Shown in pieces: positions 24,563-33,521 of a DNA stretch of 64,000 nt. Each line of letters opens with the position of its first letter. Position 1 is the stretch's first letter. This DNA comes from an uncultured Synechococcus sp. (GTDB taxonomy: Bacteria; Cyanobacteriota; Cyanobacteriia; PCC-6307; Cyanobiaceae): assembly GCA_903855705.1 (NCBI GenBank), contig CAINZT010000129.1:1-64000 (forward strand), given 5' to 3'. The position numbers and the translations under genes were made by a program. The notes beneath the pieces are model-generated. The model was not told where the DNA came from. It was given only the letters and a program-made list of their open reading frames with translations, and did not search any database.

Positions 24563-26817
24563 TGGACAATCCCGTTCCGATTGGGGGCGATTCTAGGAGC
24601 CGCGGCAAACAAGCTCCGGTGACGCCAACCCCTGCAGGCCTGCCAGCGTCCACCGTGGAGGGACGCATCCCCAGCCTGCTGGAGCCCAAGCTTTTGGCGG
24701 GCCAGCTCCATTGGCTGGAGCAGCGTCCCGAGCAACAGGGGCGCACCACGCTGATGCGGCGCCCCTTTGGCGTGGAAACCACCGGGGCGGCCGCCAGCCC
24801 CCAGGCCGAGGAGTTGACCCCCGGCGACTGGAACCTGCGCAGCCGCATCCACGGCTATGGGGGCGGGGCCTGCGCCCTGGGACAGGTTGGCGGGCAGACC
24901 ATGGCCGTGTTTGTCAATGACCGGGACCGCTGCCTCTGGCGCCTGGACCTGGGCCCGGCCGGGGCAGGCCCAAACCAGCCCATCCAGCTCACCCGTCCGG
25001 CCCCCCGGGCCTTCGGCGGTGGCCTGATCGATGCCCGGCGCCAGCGCTGGATCGGCGTGGTTGAGGCCGACGGCCGCGACCAGCTGGTGGCGGTGTCCCT
25101 GCAGGGCGGCGAACCGGTGACCCTGCACCAGGCCGCCGATTTCTGCGGCTATCCGACCCTGAGCCCCAGGGGCAGCCACCTGGCCTGGGTGGAATGGCAG
25201 CAGCCCTGCCTGCCCTGGGAGCGCAGCCAGCTCTGGCTGGGCTGCTTCGAGTCGCAAAGGGCCGATGGCGCCGGCGAGGGCCCCATGGCCTGCCGCCCCG
25301 TGGCCGGCTCGGACAACCGCAGCAGGGCGGCCATCTCAGTCTTCCAACCGCTTTGGCTGGGTGCGGCCATCCCAGCCGCTGCCGCCCAAACCAAGGGTGG
25401 CGCGAGTCCAGCCGCGGCGGAGTTAACCGACCCATCTGGCAGCCTTCCCGCAGACCTGCTCGTGTCCAGCGATCGCAGCGGCTGGTGGAACCTGGAGCGC
25501 CTAGCGGCGGCCGAAGCGCTCACGGCGGCCGAGTTAGATCCCTTCGCTAGCGCGATCAACACCCCTACCCCCAGTGCCGCTGGGGGCGGCGAGGCCGCCC
25601 TGGCCCAGTCCCCTCCGGCCTTCCCCGAGCCGCCCCTGCCCTGGCAGGCGCTGCTGCCGATGGAGGCAGAATTTGCCACGCCCCAGTGGGTCTTGGGCCT
25701 CTCCACCACCGCCTGGGATGGCAGCCAGCTGGTGGCCGCCGCCTGCGTTCAGGGGAGCTGGCAGCTGGGCCGGATCGACTTCAACAAGGCCCCTGGCAGC
25801 GCAACGGGCCAGGGGCCTGGGAACCCAGCGAATCCGGCCGCCCCAGCCCAGCCAGGCCACTGGATCCCCTTCGATCTGCCCTTCAACGACTTTGGCGGGC
25901 TTTGCGCCGAGAACGGCGCCCTGGCCTGCCTCGCCAGCGGGGCCACCAGCCCCTCCGGGCTCCTGGAGTTGGAGCTTGGCCGTGGCCCCTGGCGCCACAG
26001 CCCCGCCGCAGCCAGCCCCCTGGCAACCGAGGCAATCAGCGTGCCGGAACCCCTTTGGTTTGCTGGCCATGGCGGCGCCCCCACCCACGCCTGGTATTAC
26101 CCCCCGACCGGCGGCGCCACGCCTGCCAGCCCCCTGTTGGTGAAGGGCCATAGCGGCCCCACGGCCATGGCCCGCAGCGGCCTCAATCTGGCGATCCAGT
26201 TCTGGACCAGCCGCGGCTGGGGGGTGCTGGATGTCAACTACGGCGGCTCCACGGGCTTTGGCCGCGCCTACCGGGAACGGCTCGATCGCCAGTGGGGCCT
26301 GGTGGACAGCCACGATTGCGCCGCGGCCGCCCTGGCGGTGGTGGCTGCTGGCAAGGCTTCGGCCCAGCGGCTCGCGATCGAAGGGGGCAGCGCCGGCGGC
26401 TTCACCGTGTTATCGGCCCTCTGTTTTAGTGATGTCTTCAGGGCCGGTGCCTGCCGCTATGCGGTCAGCGACCTGGAAGGCCTGGTGGCCGATGGCCACC
26501 GCTTTGAGGCCCACTACCTCGACAGCCTGGTGGGCCCCTGGCCTGAGCAGCGGGCCACGTACCAAGCGCGCTCCCCCCTCCACCACGCCGAACGCATCCA
26601 GGCGCCAGTGATCTTTTTCCAGGGCCTCGACGACCAGGTGGTGCCCCCCTCCCAGACCGATTCCATGGCCGAGGCCCTCCGCCAAAGGGCTGTGCCCGTG
26701 GAGGTGCACCACTTTGCCGGCGAGGGCCATGGTTTCCGCAGTGGCGCCGTACGGGTCACCGTTCTGGAGGCCACCGAAGCCTTCTTCCGCCACCACTTCG
26801 CCCTGGGGTGTCCCTAA
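24562..26817 (+). CDS. S9 family prolyl-oligopeptidase-like serine peptidase
   Basis: A 751-residue protein. The N-terminal two thirds form a beta-propeller-like region with low-complexity Ala/Pro/Gly inserts. The C-terminal alpha/beta-hydrolase has DVNYGGSTGFGRAYRERL, the nucleophile motif EGGSAGGF (Ser near residue 610), the Asp in GLDDQVVP and the His in GEGHGF. The ATG at 24562 overlaps the def start codon; a GTG at 24619 would match homologues better and leave room for a promoter. Overlap of stop and next start (TAATG) couples it to the transporter gene. Confidence 0.9.
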   Translation: MDNPVPIGGDSRSRGKQAPVTPTPAGLPASTVEGRIPSLLEPKLLAGQLHWLEQRPEQQGRTTLMRRPFGVETTGAAASPQAEELTPGDWNLRSRIHGYGGGACALGQVGGQTMAVFVNDRDRCLWRLDLGPAGAGPNQPIQLTRPAPRAFGGGLIDARRQRWIGVVEADGRDQLVAVSLQGGEPVTLHQAADFCGYPTLSPRGSHLAWVEWQQPCLPWERSQLWLGCFESQRADGAGEGPMACRPVAGSDNRSRAAISVFQPLWLGAAIPAAAAQTKGGASPAAAELTDPSGSLPADLLVSSDRSGWWNLERLAAAEALTAAELDPFASAINTPTPSAAGGGEAALAQSPPAFPEPPLPWQALLPMEAEFATPQWVLGLSTTAWDGSQLVAAACVQGSWQLGRIDFNKAPGSATGQGPGNPANPAAPAQPGHWIPFDLPFNDFGGLCAENGALACLASGATSPSGLLELELGRGPWRHSPAAASPLATEAISVPEPLWFAGHGGAPTHAWYYPPTGGATPASPLLVKGHSGPTAMARSGLNLAIQFWTSRGWGVLDVNYGGSTGFGRAYRERLDRQWGLVDSHDCAAAALAVVAAGKASAQRLAIEGGSAGGFTVLSALCFSDVFRAGACRYAVSDLEGLVADGHRFEAHYLDSLVGPWPEQRATYQARSPLHHAERIQAPVIFFQGLDDQVVPPSQTDSMAEALRQRAVPVEVHHFAGEGHGFRSGAVRVTVLEATEAFFRHHFALGCP

Positions 26818-28394
26818 TGGCGACTGGATCGGCACCCGGATGGGCGCCCGGACTCGTCGATCAGGTCGCGACTGGGGTGGCTGATCCAGTGGCGAATCCC
26901 CTCGCCGATCAGCTGGCGTCGCCCCTGGCAGCCCTGGGGCCGGCGTTGGGGTCCTGGCTGCAGCCACCGTTGCTGCTGTGGTCGGCAGCCGTAGGGTCCC
27001 TGCCGACCTGGTTGCAGGAACCGGCCCGGGGCCTGCCCTGGCTGCTGCTGGCCATGGCGGGGCTGGTGGTGTTGCTGGGCCTAGGCCGGGCGATCGGCCA
27101 CCGGCTCCAGCTCAAGCTGGTCGGCATCCCCGAGGCCCTGGTGGCCGGCCTGATCGGCCTGGCCCTGGCCCCCTCCGGGCCCCTGCCCCTGCTGCCGGCG
27201 CCGGTGATGCAGCTCTGGGCCAACCTGCCCCTGGTGCTCTTGACCCTGGTGTTCGCCACCTTGTTGCTGGCCAAGCCACTGCCGAAGCTGGCGGGTCTGT
27301 GGCAACCGGTCTCGGCCCAAGTCCTGCTGTCGCTGACCCTGGCCTTTGGCCAGTTTCTGGTGGCGGGCCTAGCGGTGTTACTGCTGCTGCAACCCTGGCT
27401 AGGGGTGAGCCCGCTGATGGCCTGCCTGATCGAGGTGGCCTACGAGGGCGGCCACGGCTCCGCCGCCGCCATGGGGCCCAGCTACGCCAGCCTGGGCTTT
27501 CCCGCCGGCGAAGCCCTGGGGTTAGCCCTGGCCACGGTGGGGCTGTTGACCTCCACCCTGGTGGGCGGCGTGTTGGTGGTGGTGGGCCGCAGCCGGGGCT
27601 GGACCAGCGCCTGGCCGGACCCAGCCGCCCCAGCGCCAATGGGCGACGCCGGGTCAGGATCCAGCGCCCAGGCCGAAGCGGTGGGGCCCAAAGTTGCGCC
27701 CCAGGGGCCCCTAAAAAGCCTGGCGGCCTGGGCCGTGAATCTGGGCCTGGCCGGGGTGGCGGTGCTGGTGGGTGTGTCCCTGTTGGCCCTGCTGCGCGGC
27801 CTGGCAGCGCGCACCGGCGGGGTGTTCGCCCTGGTGATCGACGCCCTACCCGTGTTTCCCCTGGCCCTGGTGGGCTCAATCCTCGTGCGACTGGCGCTGG
27901 AGCGCCTGAAACTCGATGGTTGGGTGTCGGCGCCGATCCAGGGCCAGACCGGCACCCTCTCGGCCGACCTGCTGATCACCGCCGCCACGGCGGGGCTGGA
28001 CCTGGCCCTACTCCGCCAGGACTGGCTGCCCCTGACGGTGCTGTCCTTGGCCGGGTTGCTCTGGAACCTGGCCGTGGTGCTGCTGCTGGCGCCGCGGATC
28101 CTGCCCAAGGACTGGTTCGAACGGGCCGTGATCGAATTCGGCCAGGCCACGGGGGTGGCGGCCAGCGGCCTGCTGCTGCTGCGCATGGCCGATCCGGACG
28201 ACCGCAGCGAAGCCCTGCAGGCCTTTTCGATCAAACAGCTGCTGCTCCAGCCCCTGCTCGCCGGCGGGGTGATCACGGTGGTGGCCCCCCTGGCGATCAC
28301 CAGCTGGGGCCTGCCCACCTGGACCACCCTGTGTTTTGGCCTGGTGGTGGTCTGGGCCAGCCTGGGGCTGGCCCTAGCCAGCCGAAGGCCCTAG
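26817..28394 (+). CDS. GltS-type sodium/glutamate symporter
   Basis: A 525-residue inner-membrane carrier of the GltS (ESS) family. It has two sets of about five hydrophobic segments. The diagnostic motif is IEVAYEGGHGSAAAMGPSY in the first half, with a mirrored VIEFGQATGVAASGLLLLRM in the second. The central cytoplasmic loop holds a Pro/Ala/Gly-rich insert (DPAAPAPMGDAGSGSSAQAEA). The start ATG overlaps the peptidase stop. Uptake of glutamate is the family norm; linkage to a peptidase suggests amino-acid scavenging, by inference. Confidence 0.85.
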   Translation: MATGSAPGWAPGLVDQVATGVADPVANPLADQLASPLAALGPALGSWLQPPLLLWSAAVGSLPTWLQEPARGLPWLLLAMAGLVVLLGLGRAIGHRLQLKLVGIPEALVAGLIGLALAPSGPLPLLPAPVMQLWANLPLVLLTLVFATLLLAKPLPKLAGLWQPVSAQVLLSLTLAFGQFLVAGLAVLLLLQPWLGVSPLMACLIEVAYEGGHGSAAAMGPSYASLGFPAGEALGLALATVGLLTSTLVGGVLVVVGRSRGWTSAWPDPAAPAPMGDAGSGSSAQAEAVGPKVAPQGPLKSLAAWAVNLGLAGVAVLVGVSLLALLRGLAARTGGVFALVIDALPVFPLALVGSILVRLALERLKLDGWVSAPIQGQTGTLSADLLITAATAGLDLALLRQDWLPLTVLSLAGLLWNLAVVLLLAPRILPKDWFERAVIEFGQATGVAASGLLLLRMADPDDRSEALQAFSIKQLLLQPLLAGGVITVVAPLAITSWGLPTWTTLCFGLVVVWASLGLALASRRP

Positions 28395-28558
28395 GCGCCA
28401 AGGGAGCGAACCGGCCCACTCACGACCCCACCCTCCCGCAACCAAAACACCGACCCCACCAAACCCCAGGGCCCAACCAAAACCTCAAGCCTGGAACCCA
28501 AACCAAGACCCAAAGCCAGGACACCAAGCCCGGCCGGTCCAAGCCGCCAGGTCGTCCC

Positions 28559-30670
28559 TCAGCGCACCATCGCCGCCACGTTGCCGCCATCGACGGTGAG
28601 CACCACGCCGGTGCTGCGCTCCAGCAGGGCCAGCGACACGAAAGCAGCCGCCACATCGCTGGCGCGCACCTCCAGGGAGAGCAGGTTGCCGGCCATGTAG
28701 TCGGCTTCGCTCAGGCCCCGGGCGGCGGAACGGGACCGAATCATGGCGTCATCGAGCAGGCCGGAGCGGATGCGATCGGCATTGATGGCATTGGAGCGAA
28801 TCCCTTCCGGTCCGCCTTCGAGGGCGTATTGGCGCATCAGGGCCAAGAGCGCTGCCTTGGCGATGCCATAGGCGCCGAAGTTGGGGCCCGGGTTGAGGGC
28901 CTGCTTGCTGACGTTGAACAGCAACTGACCGCCCAGCACCGGCCGGCTGGCGGCTTGGGCGGCATCGCCCGAATCCTGGGCCCGGAACACCGCCATAGCG
29001 GCCTGGGCCACGGCCTGATGGGAAAAGAGATTGAGCTCGAAACTGGCGCGCAGGTCGGCCTCGCTCAGGCTGGCCATGGCGCCACTCCAGGCGGCCCCGG
29101 CGTTGCTCACCACCAGATCCAAGCCGCCAAAGCGGGCCACCACCTGGTCCATGGCCTGCCGCAGGGCCGCCGGATCGGTGAGGTCGCAGGCCAGGGCCAG
29201 GGCCTGGCGGCCACAGGCTTTGGCCGTAGCGGCAGCGCTGTCGCCATCGCGATCGAGCAGGGCCAACTCCGCCCCCTGGGCCGCGAAGGCCCGGGCCGTG
29301 GCCGCGCCGATGCCGCCGCCGGCGCCGGTCACGAGCACCACCTGGCGGGCCAGGGGCTTTTCGCTGCCCTTGCCGAGTTTGGCCTGCTCCAGGCTCCAGT
29401 ACTCCATCGCAAAGGTGTCGGCCTCATCCACGGGCTCGAAGCGGCCCACGGCTTCGGCCGCCAGCAGGGTGCGGGCCCAGGCCAGGCCGATGTCAGCCGC
29501 CACGGAAGCCTCCGCCGCGCTCTTGCCGATGCCGACCAGGCCCAGGCCCGGGATCGCCACCAGCCGCGGCAGGGGATCCAGGGGACTTTTGATGCCCCCG
29601 GCCCGGGCGTTCTGGCGCTCGAAGTAGGCCTGGTAATCGGCGATATAGGCGCCGAGGGCCTGCTCGATCTGGGCGGCGGTGGGCTCGGCGGGCAAGACCA
29701 GGGGCCGGGCCTTGGTGCGGATCACATGGTCGGGGGTGGCGACGCCGCGGCCGGCCCACTCGGCCAAGCGGGGATCGTTCACCAGCTCCAGGGCCTGGGG
29801 GGTGGCGCGCAGATCAAGCAGCCAGCGCAGCGGCGCCGCTTGGGCCTCGGCGGCCCGGCCCAGGGCCCCGCGCAGCACCGGCAGCACAGCCGCCGCAGCG
29901 CTTGGGGGCGCCGGCACGGGGGCTGGCTGGCTGGGAGCTTGGGCGCTCTGCGCCAGGGCAATGCGCTCTTCGGCTTGGCGCACTAGCGCAATCATCCGTT
30001 CGTAGCTCTGTTTGGCCGTGGCCCCAAAGGAAAACAGGCCATGCTTAAGCAGCACCATGCCCTCGAGTTCGATGCCCTGGGCGGCGGCGCGGGCGGCCGC
30101 CTGCTCGTAGGCGGCGGCGGCGGCCAGGGCCAGGTCAAAGCCGGGCATCACATAGGGCACCAGGGCAACCCGATCGCCATACACCTGCCGGCAAATCGCT
30201 TCGGCATCGGGCTGGTCGGCCAGGGCCAGCAGGGCGATCGAATGGGTGTGGTCGACGTAGGTGAGGGGCAGGAAGGCATGCAGCAGGGCCTCCACCGACG
30301 GGTTGGGGGCGGCCGGATCGATCAGGTTCTGGCGCTGGGCCGCCACCATCGCCTCATCGCTGAGGCTCTCCAGGGCCCGCAGGGCCTGCAGGGGCTCCAG
30401 GCGCACGGCCGGATGGCCGGGGGGCTCGATCGTGGCCAGGTCCCAACCGGATCCCTTCACGCACAGCACCGGGATCGTTTCGCCCAGCAGCCCCGTCACC
30501 GTGGTTTTGACCGAGGTGTTGCCGCCGCCATGGAGCACCAGGCCTGGATCGGCCCCCAGCAGCCGGGCCGAGTAGGTGCGCAGGGCCAGGGCTTCCGCCA
30601 CCCCCTGGGCCCCATAGGCAGCCACGGCCTCGGCGGCGGCAGCGTCCGACCAGCGGTTGAGCACGGGCAT
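28559..30670 (-). CDS. Bifunctional class II aldolase / short-chain dehydrogenase
   Basis: A 703-residue fusion started at MPVLNRWSD. The N-terminal domain (about 1-430) is a class II aldolase/adducin type, with LHGGGNTSVK, YVDHTHSIALLAL and LLKHGLFSFG. The C-terminal domain (about 440-700) is a Rossmann SDR with the cofactor motif VTGAGGGIGAATARAFA, the NAGAAWSG loop and the catalytic YGIAKAA. This is the RhaD/RhaE-like layout, which in other bacteria splits rhamnulose-1-phosphate and oxidises the lactaldehyde. No rhamnose operon is nearby, so the substrate is uncertain. Confidence 0.88.
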   Translation of the reverse strand: MPVLNRWSDAAAAEAVAAYGAQGVAEALALRTYSARLLGADPGLVLHGGGNTSVKTTVTGLLGETIPVLCVKGSGWDLATIEPPGHPAVRLEPLQALRALESLSDEAMVAAQRQNLIDPAAPNPSVEALLHAFLPLTYVDHTHSIALLALADQPDAEAICRQVYGDRVALVPYVMPGFDLALAAAAAYEQAAARAAAQGIELEGMVLLKHGLFSFGATAKQSYERMIALVRQAEERIALAQSAQAPSQPAPVPAPPSAAAAVLPVLRGALGRAAEAQAAPLRWLLDLRATPQALELVNDPRLAEWAGRGVATPDHVIRTKARPLVLPAEPTAAQIEQALGAYIADYQAYFERQNARAGGIKSPLDPLPRLVAIPGLGLVGIGKSAAEASVAADIGLAWARTLLAAEAVGRFEPVDEADTFAMEYWSLEQAKLGKGSEKPLARQVVLVTGAGGGIGAATARAFAAQGAELALLDRDGDSAAATAKACGRQALALACDLTDPAALRQAMDQVVARFGGLDLVVSNAGAAWSGAMASLSEADLRASFELNLFSHQAVAQAAMAVFRAQDSGDAAQAASRPVLGGQLLFNVSKQALNPGPNFGAYGIAKAALLALMRQYALEGGPEGIRSNAINADRIRSGLLDDAMIRSRSAARGLSEADYMAGNLLSLEVRASDVAAAFVSLALLERSTGVVLTVDGGNVAAMVR

Positions 30671-31217
30671 GGGCGGGGGCTGGCGGCGCAGCCGGGAGGC
30701 TAGGGGGCGATGGGATTGGGGTCCAGGCAAAGGGCACCAACCCCAAACAGGGACCAACGCCGACGCGCAAGTCAATTGCAGCGATTACGAGTCTTGCCGC
30801 CACCAGAGCCCGACAAGATTGCAACCCCGATCCGGCCGTCGACGGGGGATGCCATCACCTGTGGAGGCGACATACCGACAGAGCAACACCTGACCAGTCG
30901 CGAATGGGACGCTGCTGCCACAATCGATTGTCTAGGCAAAACGATTGTCTTGGCAAAACATTTGTCCTGGCAAAACGGTTGTCCTGGCAAAACGGTTGAA
31001 GACGCCGTCAAAGTGACGATTGAAGTGAGCAGCATCGGGCAAAACAGCTGCAAGTAGAGCCGCCCAATCGAGATCCACAGACAACGGCATAAAGCTAAAA
31101 GCCGCCGAGAACCACCGCCCCACTTGCCAACTAAAAAAGCGGGTCTCTATCTGTATGGATTAACAGAAGTGATTAACAAAACTAGCAGCAGGCTTGATCA
31201 AGAAACCTTCCTTAGCG
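30671..31217. other. Gene-poor region between frp and the aldolase gene
   Basis: About 550 bases without a credible gene; the ORFs here overlap in opposite frames and match nothing. It contains four 17-bp tandem repeats at 30925-30992. Being upstream of the minus-strand aldolase gene and downstream of frp, it should hold the aldolase promoter and the end of the ocp operon transcript. No clear terminator was seen. Confidence 0.6.
30925..30992. repeat. Four tandem copies of a 17-bp repeat
   Basis: Units CGATTGTCTAGGCAAAA, CGATTGTCTTGGCAAAA, CATTTGTCCTGGCAAAA and CGGTTGTCCTGGCAAAA follow one another without gaps, then a partial CGGTTG. The unit core TTGTCYNGGCAAAA is conserved. It lies about 255 bases upstream of the aldolase/SDR start. 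Confidence 0.95.
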
Positions 31218-31550
31218 CTAGAACCTGGACATAGCCGTAATCTTGGCAAGCTTCTCGGCCTCGAGTCCTGCCAATTCATCGAGGTTGAGCAGATTGTCCT
31301 TCACTAAACTGGCAAACACAAATAGGATGCCATCGAGGCGGAAATCAAAATGGCCCTCGATCGAATGGCGCTGAATGCTTAAAAAATCGTGGAGCTGCCA
31401 AAGATCCTCCGGTCCCTCGAGGGTCCGCACCCGCTCCCGCAGGGTCTCGGTCAACTGGGCAATCGCGCGGCCGTAGGCCGTGTCAAAGGCCTGCTTGACG
31501 ATGACCTGCTCCTGATCTGTCCAGCCTGCCAATACGGCTTCCATGGTCAT
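31218..31550 (-). CDS. frp: Fluorescence recovery protein (FRP)
   Basis: A 110-residue protein started at MTMEAVLAGW. The helical region contains GPEDLWQLHDFLSIQRHSIE, matching the FRP segment that holds the functionally important Trp, His, Asp and Arg of the Synechocystis protein (WxLHDFLSxxR). It ends AEKLAKITAMSRF like other FRPs. FRP binds the C-terminal domain of activated OCP, detaches it from the phycobilisome and speeds its return to the orange form. It is the last gene of ocp-crtW-frp. Confidence 0.93.
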   Translation of the reverse strand: MTMEAVLAGWTDQEQVIVKQAFDTAYGRAIAQLTETLRERVRTLEGPEDLWQLHDFLSIQRHSIEGHFDFRLDGILFVFASLVKDNLLNLDELAGLEAEKLAKITAMSRF

Positions 31551-31570
31551 TGATCTTGTTAGTAAGGACG

Positions 31571-32332
31571 TTATCGCGCTGGTCTGGCTGGCGCGAGGGA
31601 CAGGGGCCGCAGGCCAGCCGTTGGCACGGAACGGCGCTGGGAAGGCAAGGCAAACCAAGGCAAACTCGGCGTTTGATGGTGCTCGCGGTGGTAACCGAAG
31701 TGATAGCAGGCTAAGAACGATAACCACACCGGCAGATCAAGGCTGCGGGCCTGGTGGCCCGAACTCAAGGCCAGGCCTGCCCCCCGGTGGGGCAGATAGG
31801 TGCCAAAGGCAAACAATTGCAGCGAACTCAGGGCCAGGGGCAGAATGCACACGAGCACCACGGTCAACCCGGGAGTGGCTGAGTGATGGGAGGCCACCAG
31901 CAGACAAACCGCCCAGCTCATGAGCAGGGCGGCCATCTGGCCAACACTCAAATAGCCCGCCATGAAGCGGCCATACCAGGCAAGGGGCCCGGCCCCAGCT
32001 TGGACATCCGGATCGTGGCAACTACCTGGAGCCTGGTGGTGCTGGCGATGATTCCGCAGGCAACGCTGGTAGGGAAGGCAGGCATAGAGCGCCAAAGCGA
32101 GTTGGCCTAGGCGCTGATTGGAGCGAGCCTGCAAAGGGAGCAGAACGCCATGCATGGCGTCGTGACCAATGATGAACAGTCCCGTTTGCAGGAAAGTTCG
32201 CACTCCTACCGCCAGCGCCACCAAAGCCAGGGGCTGTCGGGCCAAATCCAGGCTCAACAACGCCAATAGAGACAGCAGCCAAGCCGCCGTGATGGCGGCA
32301 GAAAAGGCCAGGCCCTTGCCGGTTTGGCTCAA
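31571..32332 (-). CDS. crtW: Beta-carotene ketolase CrtW
   Basis: A 253-residue membrane di-iron oxygenase that puts 4-keto groups on beta-carotene, giving echinenone and canthaxanthin. The His boxes are visible: FIIGHDAMHG, HRQHHQAPG and FGYHREHHQTPSLPWFALP, set among four or so hydrophobic helices. Its start overlaps the ocp stop by four bases (ATGA). It supplies the ketocarotenoid that OCP needs, so the operon makes both the protein and its pigment. Confidence 0.94.
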   Translation of the reverse strand: MSQTGKGLAFSAAITAAWLLSLLALLSLDLARQPLALVALAVGVRTFLQTGLFIIGHDAMHGVLLPLQARSNQRLGQLALALYACLPYQRCLRNHRQHHQAPGSCHDPDVQAGAGPLAWYGRFMAGYLSVGQMAALLMSWAVCLLVASHHSATPGLTVVLVCILPLALSSLQLFAFGTYLPHRGAGLALSSGHQARSLDLPVWLSFLACYHFGYHREHHQTPSLPWFALPSQRRSVPTAGLRPLSLAPARPAR

Positions 32333-33282
32333 CGGGCGAACTTGAGCAACTCCGCAGGTGATGCCAACAGATCAATGGCTACAAAGTAAATCTGACCTTC
32401 CGGATTGAGCAGAAAACGCCAGGCAACATTCATGCCAATACCGGCGCCAAACCAGGGGGTCTGAACCTTGCCTGTGACCTTAATCTGGTTGAAATTCCCC
32501 TCAGCCGGCTCGGAGTAGCCACGCTCGGGCAGCAATTTCAGGTTTTGGCAATCCTCCCGGAAGAAGCGCAGGATTGCGTCCTTACCCACAATCGGCTTCT
32601 GGAAGGGGGCCTGCAGGGCGCCATCGGGCAAGAACAGTTCGATCAGGCTGTCAAAATCGTTGGCATTGAGCCGATCCATGTAGGCGTTGATGGTGGGATT
32701 AATCACCCCCTCGATGAACACCTTCTTGCGCAGTTCCTCAGGGGTGGGCGCCACCACGGGCTCCATCACCCGTTGGCCTTCCCCCTTGGCAGGATCAAAG
32801 CCCATGTCCACCACAAAGTTGCGCAGTAGGGTGATCTGCTGACCCTGCTCAACGCCCTTCAGTGAACTCAAAACAGCTGAAGCATTGGCCGATAGCTGAT
32901 AGCCCTCGGGGATTGGAGCCACCAAGCCGGCGGCCATCCATTCGCCCAGTTGATACCAGAAACCCAGCTTGATATTGACCGACCAGTTGGCGTAGGTGCG
33001 GCCAATGGGGGTATCGGAGCGATTAGCCAGATCACACATCACTTGGCTTTGTTCAGCAAAGCCGAGAGCCTTGATCTGGTTGAGAACGGGCTCGGCAAAC
33101 TGCATGCGGGCCGCGCCCGGAGCTGCCACCGTGATCGTGGATCCCATCTCTAGATAGGCATACCAAATCAGGGCCAACTGGTCTTCAGCGCTGAGCAGGC
33201 GAAACCTGGCTGTGATCGCCGGAACGACGTCCGCCGAAAGGGTGTCTGGGAAAATCTGGGTGGCCCTTTCAAGCGTAAACAT
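32329..33282 (-). CDS. ocp: Orange carotenoid protein
   Basis: A 317-residue blue-light sensor and phycobilisome quencher. The N-terminal helical domain (about 1-165) has ALIWYAYLEMG (Tyr44 equivalent), LGFWYQLGEW (Trp110 equivalent) and LLRNFVVDMGF (Arg155 equivalent). The C-terminal NTF2-like domain has INAYMDRLNANDFDSLIELF and GMNVAWRFLLNPEG, supplying the Tyr201 and Trp288 equivalents that hydrogen-bond the carotenoid keto group. The start MFTLERATQIFPDTL matches the family; the longer ORF is rejected. Presence of frp in the operon suggests an OCP1-like type. Confidence 0.96.
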   Translation of the reverse strand: MFTLERATQIFPDTLSADVVPAITARFRLLSAEDQLALIWYAYLEMGSTITVAAPGAARMQFAEPVLNQIKALGFAEQSQVMCDLANRSDTPIGRTYANWSVNIKLGFWYQLGEWMAAGLVAPIPEGYQLSANASAVLSSLKGVEQGQQITLLRNFVVDMGFDPAKGEGQRVMEPVVAPTPEELRKKVFIEGVINPTINAYMDRLNANDFDSLIELFLPDGALQAPFQKPIVGKDAILRFFREDCQNLKLLPERGYSEPAEGNFNQIKVTGKVQTPWFGAGIGMNVAWRFLLNPEGQIYFVAIDLLASPAELLKFAR

Positions 33283-33299
33283 CGGCAACCGATCCCAAA

Positions 33300-33316
33300 T
33301 GTAAAGTTGATTTACA
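33300..33316. promoter_or_regulatory. Inverted repeat just upstream of ocp
   Basis: TGTAAA-GTTGA-TTTACA is a perfect 6-bp inverted repeat with a 5-base spacer, 18 bases before the ocp start codon. Spacing (GTA-N9-TAC) does not fit the NtcA site GTA-N8-TAC. It may be an operator or part of the ribosome-binding leader. The rest of 33317-33521 shows nothing recognisable. Confidence 0.4.
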
Positions 33317-33521
33317 AATCTTAGCACGAAACTCGGATCGGGTGTAACCGGCGATTGGGTCCGGTCGACCCGATGGCTGCCCATTGCCTGCGGCGGCTGG
33401 TCTTTAGCGCTTCAGCAAGCCCGCCGAGCCCAAGCATTTAGGTCGCTATCCACACCCCTCCAAGCCCCCTAGACCAGGAGCCTCGTGCCCAGCCCTGGGG
33501 GATAGGAGCAGGAGCCTGGGC

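Noticed and set aside
26978-29986. 1002-residue plus-strand ORF
   Set aside because: It crosses the GltS gene in a wrong frame and the antisense of the aldolase gene; Gly/Pro/Arg-rich shadow.
30925-30992. 17-bp repeats as a CRISPR array
   Set aside because: Units are contiguous with no spacers, too short, and there are no cas genes.
33300-33316. NtcA site upstream of ocp
   Set aside because: The half-sites GTA and TAC are nine bases apart, not eight, so the NtcA consensus is not met.
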